17,264 nucleotides of DNA. Origin: DASRWD01 sp044507975 (GTDB lineage Bacteria; Deinococcota; Deinococci; Deinococcales; Trueperaceae). The notes beneath the pieces were generated by a model. It worked only from the letters and a program-made list of their open reading frames with translations. It made no database searches and was not told the origin of the DNA. The DNA lies in assembly GCA_044507975.1 (NCBI GenBank), contig JBIQIQ010000041.1:1-17264 (forward strand). The letters are read 5' to 3'. This document shows, in pieces, positions 6,612 through 12,190 of the stretch. Each line of letters starts with the position of its first letter. Within the stretch, counting starts at the first letter, position 1. The translations under genes were made by a program, and so were the position numbers.

Positions 6612-7760
6612 ATGGCGCTCCTCTCCAAGCCACACGCGGTCCTCGCCCTCGAGGACGGGACCGTCTACAAGGGCTACGCGTTCGGGTCCCGAGGCAAGTC
6701 CGTCGGCGAGATCGTGTTCAACACTTCGATGACGGGCTACCAGGAGATCCTCACGGACCCCAGCTACCACGGGCAGATCGTCACCATGACCTACCCCCAC
6801 ATCGGGAACTACGGCGTGAGCGTCTACGACATGGAGTCGAACCGCCCGTACGCCCGCGGGTTCATCGTGCGGGAGTTCAGTCGGCGCGCGTCGAACCACC
6901 GCGCCAACCAGGACCTGCAGTCGTTCATGGAGCAGCACGGCATCGTGGGCATCGAGGGCATCGACACCCGGGCCCTGACGAGGCGCCTGCGCGTCGGCGG
7001 CGTGGTAAAGGGCGTCATCTACCACGGTGACGTCGACGACGACCTCGCTGCCGAGCTGGTCCGTGAGGCCCGCGAGCACCTCGATATCGACGGCCGGGAC
7101 ATGACCCCCGAGGTCACGACCCCGCTGCCGTACGCTCGCCCAACGTTCAAGCACAACCCGCGCGTCGTCGTGCTCGACTTCGGCATCAAGCACTCGATCG
7201 TCTACAAGCTCGAGCAGGCGGGGGCCGAGGTCATCGTCGTACCGGCGCAGACCACCCCGGCGCAGATCATGGCCCTCGACCCGTACGGCCTGGTGATCTC
7301 CAACGGCCCCGGCGACCCCGACGGCCCTCGGTACGCCCACGACACCGTGTGGCAGATGCTCGGCCTGCTGCCGACTTACGGCATCTGCCTCGGGCATCAG
7401 CTGCTGGGCCTGGCCGTGGGCGGCCGCACCTACAAGCTCAAGCACGGTCATCACGGAGCCAACACCCCGGTCAAGAACCTTCTCACCGGGGAGGTGGAGA
7501 TCACGAGCCAGAACCACAACTACGCCGTCGACATCGGCTCGATACCCAACGGGCAGTTCGTGGCCACTCACGTCAACCTCAACGACGGCACGCTCGAGGG
7601 CATGGCTCACGCCCGGTACCCGGTGTTCAGCGTCCAGTACCATCCCGAGGCCAGCCCGGGGCCGCACGACGCCAGCTACCTGTTCCGGCGGTTCATGGAC
7701 GAGGTCGACGCCTTCGAGGGCGCCTCCTCGCTACCGGTCGGCGGCCTCGCCGGGGGCTGA
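6612..7760 (+). CDS. carA: Carbamoyl-phosphate synthase small (glutaminase) subunit
   Basis: CarA hydrolyses glutamine and channels ammonia to CarB for carbamoyl phosphate, which feeds pyrimidine and arginine synthesis. The N-terminal CPSase domain is recognisable from A-V-L-A-L-E-D-G-T-V-Y-K-G and F-N-T-S-M-T-G-Y-Q-E-I-L-T-D-P-S-Y. It is followed by the class I glutamine amidotransferase domain with G-I-C-L-G-H-Q (nucleophile Cys259) and Y-H-P-E-A-S-P-G-P (His344, Glu346). All three catalytic residues are present, and the 382-residue length is normal. The ATG at 6612 gives the family N-terminus; the frame is open upstream to 6279 but without support. carB is not adjacent: the next gene is dtd on the opposite strand, and the two coding 3' ends overlap by 30 bases. 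Confidence 0.96.
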   Translation: MALLSKPHAVLALEDGTVYKGYAFGSRGKSVGEIVFNTSMTGYQEILTDPSYHGQIVTMTYPHIGNYGVSVYDMESNRPYARGFIVREFSRRASNHRANQDLQSFMEQHGIVGIEGIDTRALTRRLRVGGVVKGVIYHGDVDDDLAAELVREAREHLDIDGRDMTPEVTTPLPYARPTFKHNPRVVVLDFGIKHSIVYKLEQAGAEVIVVPAQTTPAQIMALDPYGLVISNGPGDPDGPRYAHDTVWQMLGLLPTYGICLGHQLLGLAVGGRTYKLKHGHHGANTPVKNLLTGEVEITSQNHNYAVDIGSIPNGQFVATHVNLNDGTLEGMAHARYPVFSVQYHPEASPGPHDASYLFRRFMDEVDAFEGASSLPVGGLAGG

Positions 7761-8219
7761 GGGCGTCCGCCCGAACAGCTCGTCCGAGTCCAACCAGAGC
7801 GTCACCGGACCGTCGTTGACGAGCTCGACGGCCATGTCGGCGCCGAAGGAGCCCGTCGCGACCGGCACGCCCGACCGCTCGAGCGCGGCCGCGAAGCTCA
7901 GGTAGAGCCGCTCGGCGAGTTCCGGCGGCGCGGCGCGGGAGAAGCCGGGCCTGTTGCCGGAGCGCAGGTCGCCGTAGAGCGTGAACTGGCTGACGACGAG
8001 GCAGCCGCCACCGACCTGATCGACCGCGAGGTTCATCCGTCCGGCGTCGTCGGCGAAGACGCGCAGCTTGCGCACCTTCTCCGCGAGCTTCGCCGCCACG
8101 TGATCGTCGTCGTCGGGCCCGACCCCCAGCAGCACCAGGAAGCCCCGGCCCACGCTGCCGACGACCTCCCCGGCCACGCGCACCTCGGCGCGGGACACGC
8201 GCTGGACGAGCGCCCGCAC
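7731..8219 (-). CDS. dtd: D-aminoacyl-tRNA deacylase
   Basis: DTD removes D-amino acids (and glycine mischarged on tRNA-Ala) from tRNAs, a cytoplasmic proofreading step in translation. The N-terminus M-R-A-L-V-Q-R-V-S-R-A-E-V is classic. The two active-site signatures are present: S-Q-F-T-L-Y-G-D (77-84) and N-D-G-P-V-T (135-140), the latter corresponding to the cross-subunit Gly-cisPro motif. At 162 residues it is slightly longer than the usual 145-150, because a C-terminal tail reads into the 3' end of carA on the other strand. It starts with GTG one base after the udg stop (TGA-G-GTG), so it is almost certainly translated from the udg transcript. No terminator separates it from carA. Confidence 0.95.
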   Translation of the reverse strand: MRALVQRVSRAEVRVAGEVVGSVGRGFLVLLGVGPDDDDHVAAKLAEKVRKLRVFADDAGRMNLAVDQVGGGCLVVSQFTLYGDLRSGNRPGFSRAAPPELAERLYLSFAAALERSGVPVATGSFGADMAVELVNDGPVTLWLDSDELFGRTPSAPGEAADR

Positions 8220-8220
8220 C

Positions 8221-8835
8221 TCAGAAGAGCGAGGCCTGCTCGGCCGTGTCGATGACCACGTTGCCCTGGCGCGGCGGCAGCGCGTCGAGCGCCCGCTTGA
8301 CCTCCTGCATGTCCTGCCACGTGAGCCACTTGGGCCCGCCGCGCTCGCGGCTGGCGTTGCGGAGCAGGTAGGCGGGGTGGAAGAGGGGCATGACCCGGAT
8401 GCCGTGCCAGTCGTGCCAGCGGCCGCGCAGGCGCGTGATGCCGTCCGTCGTCTTGAGGAAGTACTGCGTCGGGACGTTGCCCAGCGTGCCTATCACCTGG
8501 GGTCCGATCAGCCGTAACTGCTCGAGGAGCACGCCCTCGCTGGCGGCGATCTCGGAGGGGGTGGGGTTGCGGTTGCCCGGCGGCCGGAACTTGACGATGT
8601 TCGTGATGTAGACCTGGTCGCGGTCGAGCCCGACGGCCGCGAGCACCTTGTCGAGGAGCTGGCCGGCCCGCCCTACGAAGGGCCGCCCGGACAGGTCCTC
8701 GTCCTCGCCGGGGGCCTCCCCGACGAGCATGAGACGGGCGTCCTCGGGGCCCTCCCCGAAGACCAGGTTCGTGGAGAGGTCGGAGAGCGCAGGCGGCCTC
8801 TCGGCCGCGAGGCGCTCGAGCTCGGAGAGCGTCAC
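8221..8835 (-). CDS. Family 4-type uracil-DNA glycosylase lacking the iron-sulfur cysteines
   Basis: This 204-residue protein has the motifs of thermophile family 4 (UDGa) enzymes that excise uracil from DNA: V-G-E-A-P-G-E-D-E-D (38-47), G-R-P-F-V-G with the uracil-stacking Phe53, Y-I-T-N-I-V-K with Asn79, and F-H-P-A-Y-L-L-R-N with His153. The L-T-W-Q-D-M-Q-E-V-K-R-A-L-D-A-L-P-P segment near the C-terminus is strikingly Thermus-like. Family 4 enzymes normally bind a [4Fe-4S] cluster through four cysteines: a C-x2-C near residue 15, a Cys in K-C-R-P-P, and one about 15 residues later. Here the whole protein has no cysteine; the third position is Phe83 (K-F-R-P-P). The GTG start follows a TATCAA box by 7 bases. 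It is coupled to dtd downstream. Confidence 0.9.
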   Translation of the reverse strand: MTLSELERLAAERPPALSDLSTNLVFGEGPEDARLMLVGEAPGEDEDLSGRPFVGRAGQLLDKVLAAVGLDRDQVYITNIVKFRPPGNRNPTPSEIAASEGVLLEQLRLIGPQVIGTLGNVPTQYFLKTTDGITRLRGRWHDWHGIRVMPLFHPAYLLRNASRERGGPKWLTWQDMQEVKRALDALPPRQGNVVIDTAEQASLF

Positions 8836-8842
8836 GTGTACG

Positions 8843-8848
8843 TTGATA
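8843..8848 (-). promoter_or_regulatory. Weak putative -10 box of the uracil-DNA glycosylase gene
   Basis: TATCAA on the minus strand ends 7 bases before the GTG at 8835, in the 29-base gap after the upstream gene. The usually invariant final T is missing, so this is weaker than the other boxes in the window. Read-through from upstream is an alternative. Confidence 0.3.
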
Positions 8849-8864
8849 ACACGGTTCTAGGGGC

Positions 8865-9245
8865 TCAGCCCGCGTCGGCCCGCATCGCCTTGCGCTGGCT
8901 CCGGACCTCGCGCCGCAGCTTGGGCTCGAGGCCGATCATCAGGAAGAAGTTCTCGAGGGCGTTCTCCTGGCCCTTGATCTCGGTGTGCGCGTCATCGGTG
9001 CTGCCCGACACGAACGGCAGGTCGCGGTAGGCCTTGAGGGCCTCCTCGACGACCTCCGGGGGCGTCATGGTCTGGGCGAGCTCGGACAGGTGGGAGTAGA
9101 CGGTGCGCCGCGCCTCGGCGTGGCGGCGGAAGGCGTCGGGGTTCTCGGTCTCGCCGGCCAGCAGGAGGTCCTGCTTGGCGATGCGCCGGTAGTGCTTCAG
9201 GCCCCTAAGTATCTCCTCCGAGCTCAGGACCACGTTCAGTTCCAT
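8865..9245 (-). CDS. Unrecognised small helical protein (126 residues)
   Basis: I do not recognise this family. The protein is soluble, charged and apparently all-helical, with heptad-like runs such as L-K-H-Y-R-R-I-A-K-Q-D-L-L-L and A-E-A-R-R-T-V-Y-S-H-L-S-E-L-A-Q. A conserved-looking centre reads T-P-P-E-V-V-E-E-A-L-K-A-Y-R-D-L-P-F-V, and the tail is basic (L-R-R-E-V-R-S-Q-R-K-A-M-R). There are no cysteines, signal peptide or membrane spans. A weak resemblance to YlbF-type helical proteins is only in style. ATG 9245 is chosen because AAGGAG lies 5 bases upstream; an in-frame GTG at 9251 overlaps that site and is unlikely. It sits between a zinc-ribbon gene and udg in the recN-to-dtd series, so a link to nucleic-acid upkeep is possible by context only. 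Confidence 0.75.
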   Translation of the reverse strand: MELNVVLSSEEILRGLKHYRRIAKQDLLLAGETENPDAFRRHAEARRTVYSHLSELAQTMTPPEVVEEALKAYRDLPFVSGSTDDAHTEIKGQENALENFFLMIGLEPKLRREVRSQRKAMRADAG

Positions 9246-9250
9246 CGGCA

Positions 9251-9256
9251 CTCCTT
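9251..9256 (-). promoter_or_regulatory. Ribosome-binding site deciding the start of the 126-residue protein
   Basis: AAGGAG on the minus strand, 5 bases before ATG 9245. It overlaps the alternative GTG start at 9251, which it therefore rules against. Confidence 0.75.
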
Positions 9257-9259
9257 CCC

Positions 9260-9277
9260 GGGCGCGGCACCGCGCCC
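9260..9277. repeat. Short GC-rich inverted repeat just upstream of a ribosome-binding site
   Basis: GGGCGCGG and CCGCGCCC form 8-base arms around a 2-base centre, immediately upstream of the AAGGAG site of the 126-residue protein gene. In RNA it would be a tight hairpin in the leader. It could be a regulatory stem, or the stem part of a terminator for the preceding zinc-ribbon gene without a T tract. In 70% GC sequence chance is also possible. The rest of the 9278-9358 gap shows nothing clear. Confidence 0.3.
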
Positions 9278-9358
9278 ACCGCGCCGCCGCGAGACGGCAC
9301 AGCGCGCCACGCCCCCACCGCTACGCGGGGAGGGCGTCGTCGACGTCACCTTCGACCC

Positions 9359-9607
9359 CTATGCCTTCAGGGTCCTGATCGGTATGGGAACCTCGCTGGC
9401 GCCATCGCCCTCGCGCTCGAGGACGCCTCCGGCGTAGCGCGTCAAGGCCGCGATCTCCTCGGCATCGGAGCGGTAGCCGCAGGCTTCGCACTCGAGCTCC
9501 TCGAAGCCCTCCACGTAGTGGAACGTGACCGTCCTGCGGCTGCCGCAGTCCGGGCACTGGGTCTGCTCGTGGAACCCCTCGGCGTCTAGCTGGCGCTGGC
9601 CTCGCAA
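9359..9607 (-). CDS. Small zinc-ribbon protein of unknown function
   Basis: An 82-residue protein with a four-cysteine zinc ribbon. C-P-D-C-G is at about residues 18-22 and C-E-A-C-G-Y at about 40-45, separated by a beta-hairpin-like segment (R-T-V-T-F-H-Y-V-E-G-F-E-E-L-E). The rest is an acidic C-terminal helix and tail. Such ribbons can bind zinc and contact nucleic acids or proteins, but no specific family is recognisable. The start is TTG at 9607, 17 bases after the recN stop, with TAGACT (9617-9622) 9 bases before it and a weak GGAG. A shorter start cannot be excluded because no ATG lies near. It may be read from the recN transcript or its own promoter. Confidence 0.7.
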   Translation of the reverse strand: MRGQRQLDAEGFHEQTQCPDCGSRRTVTFHYVEGFEELECEACGYRSDAEEIAALTRYAGGVLEREGDGASEVPIPIRTLKA

Positions 9608-9616
9608 GATGCTCCG

Positions 9617-9622
9617 AGTCTA
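9617..9622 (-). promoter_or_regulatory. Putative -10 box of the zinc-ribbon gene
   Basis: TAGACT on the minus strand ends 9 bases before TTG 9607 and lies just past the recN stop codon. The same hexamer precedes the DUF456 gene at a similar distance. Confidence 0.35.
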
Positions 9623-9624
9623 GC

Positions 9625-11262
9625 TCAGGCCGGTGAGGGGAGGTGTGCCCGGGCTGCGGCCGCCTCGCCCAGCAGCTCCTCCGCGTGCGACAAGGAGACG
9701 TCCGTGACCGTGCCCGACAGCATCCGGGCCAGCTCCTCCGCCCGGTCCCTGCCGCTGACCCGGCGCACCGTGGTGAGGGTGCGCCCCGCCGCTTCGGCCT
9801 TGGAGACGACGAAGTGCGCGTCGGCGAAGGCGGCCACCTGAGCCAGGTGGGTCACGACCAGCACCTGGCGCCCGCGCCCCAGCTCGCCGAGGAGCGCCCC
9901 GACCTCGCGGGCCGCCCTGCCACCGACGCCAGCGTCGACCTCGTCGAAGGCCAGTGTGGGCTGCGAGGCGCCCGTCACCAGGTGCAGCGCGAGCATGAGG
10001 CGTGAGAGCTCGCCGCCCGACGCGATGCCGGACACGGGACCGGGGGGCTCGCCCACGTTGGCGCTGAACGCGAAGGACACCTCGTCGGCTCCGGCGGCGA
10101 TCGCTTCTGGCAGGGGCGTGACCCGCACCTCGAACACGGCGCCCGGCATGCCCAAACGCTGCAGCAGGGGCACGACCTGCGCCTCGAGCCGCTGGGCGGC
10201 CGACCTCCTCGCGGCCGTGAGCTCCTCGGACAGCTCTGCCAGCTCGACGGCCAGCGCGGCGTCCTCGCGAGCGAGCAGCTCCTCGTCCTCGTCGAGCGCG
10301 AGGAGCGCCTCACGCTCCCGCGCGGACGACTCTCGGAAGGCTAGGACGGCGCCGATGTCCTCGCCGTACTTGCGCTTGAGGTCGTCGAGCTTCGCGAGCC
10401 TGGCCTGTACCGCGTCGAGGCGCGCCGGGTCGGCCTCGAAGGTGCCGAGGAACGACTCGACCTCGCCGGCCACGGCGCTCAGGCCCGTGAGGGCGTCACC
10501 GAGGTCCTTGGCGAGCGGGGCGAGGCCCTGGACGTGCCGAGCCGCCGCGCCGAGCTCGCGCAGCGCGTCGGCCGCCAGCTGGACGGCGCCGCCTTCCTCG
10601 CCGGAGAGCGCGGAGAGAGCGGCTCCGGCGGACTGGACGACCCGCTCGGCGTGCCGCAGCGCTCCCAGCTCGGCCTGGAGCGCCTCCTCCTCGCCAGGGC
10701 GGGGCGCGGCCTCGTCGATCTCCTGTACCTGGTAGGAGAGGACGTCGAGGCGGCGGGCGCGCTCGCGCTGCGCGGCGCGGACCTCGGCGAGGCGGCCGAG
10801 AACCTCGGTACGCCGCTGGAACGCTCGGCGGTGCCGCAGCGCGACATCGCGGACGTCGTCGGGGAGGAGCCTGTCGAGCTGCGAGCGCTGCGCGGCCGCG
10901 CCCTGGAGCAGCGTGGCGCTGTGCTGGGCGAACACCGCGACGCGGCGACCGACCTTCTCGGTGAGCTCGGCGACGGTGACGTGCTCGCCGTCGACCCGCG
11001 CCGTGTGTCGGCCCGAGAGGGCCAGGCGGCGCGAGGCCGTGCCGACCTCATCGCCGTCGAACTCGCCCTGGACGAGCGCCGTCTCGGCGCCGGCGCGCAC
11101 GAAGGCGGTGTCGGCCCGCGCTCCGGCCAGCAGCGCGAGCGCGTCGACCACGATCGACTTGCCGGCGCCGGTCTCGCCCGAGAGGACGTTGAGACCGGGG
11201 GAGAGCTCTAGCTCCAGCTCGCTGATGATGGCGAAGTCGCGCAGCTCGATCCTTCGCAGCAC
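9625..11262 (-). CDS. recN: DNA repair protein RecN
   Basis: RecN is an SMC-like ATPase that acts early in recombinational repair of double-strand breaks. The 545-residue protein begins M-L-R-R-I-E-L-R-D-F-A-I-I-S. Walker A is G-E-T-G-A-G-K-S (29-36), and a long charged coiled-coil middle (about 150-380) follows. It ends with the ABC signature S-G-G-E-L-S-R-L-M-L-A-L and Walker B L-A-F-D-E-V-D-A-G-V (Asp440/Glu441), then V-V-T-H-L-A-Q-V-A. All ATPase motifs are intact and the length is normal (about 550-560). GTG 11262 is chosen because it opens the family N-terminus and sits 6 bases after a TATACT box; the frame is open further upstream to 11373 across the divergent gene's start, which is not credible. 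The zinc-ribbon gene lies 17 bases downstream. Confidence 0.96.
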   Translation of the reverse strand: MLRRIELRDFAIISELELELSPGLNVLSGETGAGKSIVVDALALLAGARADTAFVRAGAETALVQGEFDGDEVGTASRRLALSGRHTARVDGEHVTVAELTEKVGRRVAVFAQHSATLLQGAAAQRSQLDRLLPDDVRDVALRHRRAFQRRTEVLGRLAEVRAAQRERARRLDVLSYQVQEIDEAAPRPGEEEALQAELGALRHAERVVQSAGAALSALSGEEGGAVQLAADALRELGAAARHVQGLAPLAKDLGDALTGLSAVAGEVESFLGTFEADPARLDAVQARLAKLDDLKRKYGEDIGAVLAFRESSAREREALLALDEDEELLAREDAALAVELAELSEELTAARRSAAQRLEAQVVPLLQRLGMPGAVFEVRVTPLPEAIAAGADEVSFAFSANVGEPPGPVSGIASGGELSRLMLALHLVTGASQPTLAFDEVDAGVGGRAAREVGALLGELGRGRQVLVVTHLAQVAAFADAHFVVSKAEAAGRTLTTVRRVSGRDRAEELARMLSGTVTDVSLSHAEELLGEAAAARAHLPSPA

Positions 11263-11268
11263 GCCGCG

Positions 11269-11274
11269 AGTATA
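11269..11274 (-). promoter_or_regulatory. Putative -10 box of a leaderless recN promoter
   Basis: TATACT on the minus strand (5 of 6 consensus bases) ends 6 bases before the GTG at 11262, placing transcription start on the G of the start codon. No Shine-Dalgarno sequence and no clear -35 box. Confidence 0.6.
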
Positions 11275-11310
11275 GACGTCGTGGAGCGGGTCGCTCCTCC
11301 CGGCCTGGGC

Positions 11311-11316
11311 TATCAT
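11311..11316 (+). promoter_or_regulatory. Putative -10 box of a leaderless promoter for the HMG-CoA lyase-like gene
   Basis: TATCAT (5 of 6 consensus bases) ends 6 bases before the ATG at 11323. It supports that ATG over the in-frame GTG at 11281, which lies upstream of the box. Confidence 0.6.
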
Positions 11317-11322
11317 CCGCCC

Positions 11323-12183
11323 ATGCTCCCGAGCGGGCCGATCTACGTCGAGTGCCCGCGCGACGCCTGGCAAGGCCTACCCCACGTCATCCCGACCGAG
11401 GTCAAGGTCGCTCACCTGCAGGCCCTGCTCGACGCGGGCTTCACCCATCTCGACCTGGGTTCCTTCGTGTCCCCGCGCGCCGTCCCACAGATGGCGGACA
11501 CGGCCAGCGTGCTCGCGGCCCTGACGCCTCCCGAGGGCGCCGACCTCCTGTGCATCGTCGGCAACGTCCGCGGCGTCGAGCTCGCCAGCGCCGCCCCCAA
11601 CGTGACCAGCGTGGGTTACCCGCTGAGCGTGAACGAGACCTTCCAGCGTCGCAACGTCGGCCGCAGCCTCGGCCAGTCGTGGGCCGACCTCGGCGAGATG
11701 CAGGCGCTCTCCCAGGAGGCGGGACTCGGCCTCGTCGTGTACGTGTCGATGGCGTTCGGGAACCCGTACCGCGAGACGTGGGGGCCGCACGTCACGGCCG
11801 AGGCGATCCAGCGCCTCCGCGACGCGGGCGTAGCGCGCATCGCGCTGGCCGACACCGTCGGGACGGCCGACGACAAGGTGGTCGAGCGCGTCCTCGCCTC
11901 GGTGTCGAACGCCTCCGACCTGGGCCTGCACCTCCATGCGCGACCAGGGTCGTGGCAGGCGCTGCTCGAGGTCGCTCTGAGGCGCGGGGTGCGCTGGGTC
12001 GAAGGCGCCCTCGGCGGCGTGGGAGGCTGTCCGTTCGCTGGCGACGACCTCGTCGGCAACCTGCCGACGGAGGAGGTGCTGCCCTGGCTGGCGGAGCGCG
12101 AGCTGGTGCCGCTGGCGATCGAGGGGCAGGAGCTCCCCACGCTGGCAGCGGAAGCCCGCGCTCTCGCGCTCAGGTTCGGCTGA
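11323..12183 (+). CDS. HMG-CoA lyase-like DRE-TIM metallolyase
   Basis: A 286-residue TIM-barrel protein of the HMG-CoA lyase group, which splits hydroxymethylglutaryl-CoA into acetyl-CoA and acetoacetate (leucine degradation). Recognisable elements are G-S-F-V-S-P-R-A-V-P-Q-M-A-D-T (46-60), P-L-S-V-N-E-T-F, and the metal-binding H-L-H (203-205). The catalytic Cys236 lies in G-G-V-G-G-C-P-F-A-G. The active-site loop is unusual: V-E-C-P-R-D-A-W-Q instead of the family's V-E-V-G-P-R-D-G-L-Q, although Arg13 and Asp14 are kept. The Glu before T-S-F-V-S-P is replaced by Asp44. Fold and chemistry class are well supported, but the exact acyl-CoA substrate is uncertain. No leucine-degradation gene is adjacent. 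The P-type ATPase begins 7 bases downstream and may be co-transcribed. Confidence 0.82.
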   Translation: MLPSGPIYVECPRDAWQGLPHVIPTEVKVAHLQALLDAGFTHLDLGSFVSPRAVPQMADTASVLAALTPPEGADLLCIVGNVRGVELASAAPNVTSVGYPLSVNETFQRRNVGRSLGQSWADLGEMQALSQEAGLGLVVYVSMAFGNPYRETWGPHVTAEAIQRLRDAGVARIALADTVGTADDKVVERVLASVSNASDLGLHLHARPGSWQALLEVALRRGVRWVEGALGGVGGCPFAGDDLVGNLPTEEVLPWLAERELVPLAIEGQELPTLAAEARALALRFG

Positions 12184-12190
12184 GCCGCTA

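Noticed and set aside
6479..6628. An N-terminal extension of the sucrose-phosphate synthase to 6628
   Set aside because: It would overlap the carA start and add Cys-rich, non-family sequence. GGGAGG directly before ATG 6478 marks the real start.
6456..7667. A 403-residue minus-strand frame opposite carA
   Set aside because: carA has its full catalytic set on the plus strand. The antisense frame has no motif and no start signal.
11281..11322. The upstream GTG at 11281 as start of the HMG-CoA lyase-like gene
   Set aside because: The extra 14 residues lie upstream of the TATCAT box, and the family-like sequence starts after ATG 11323.
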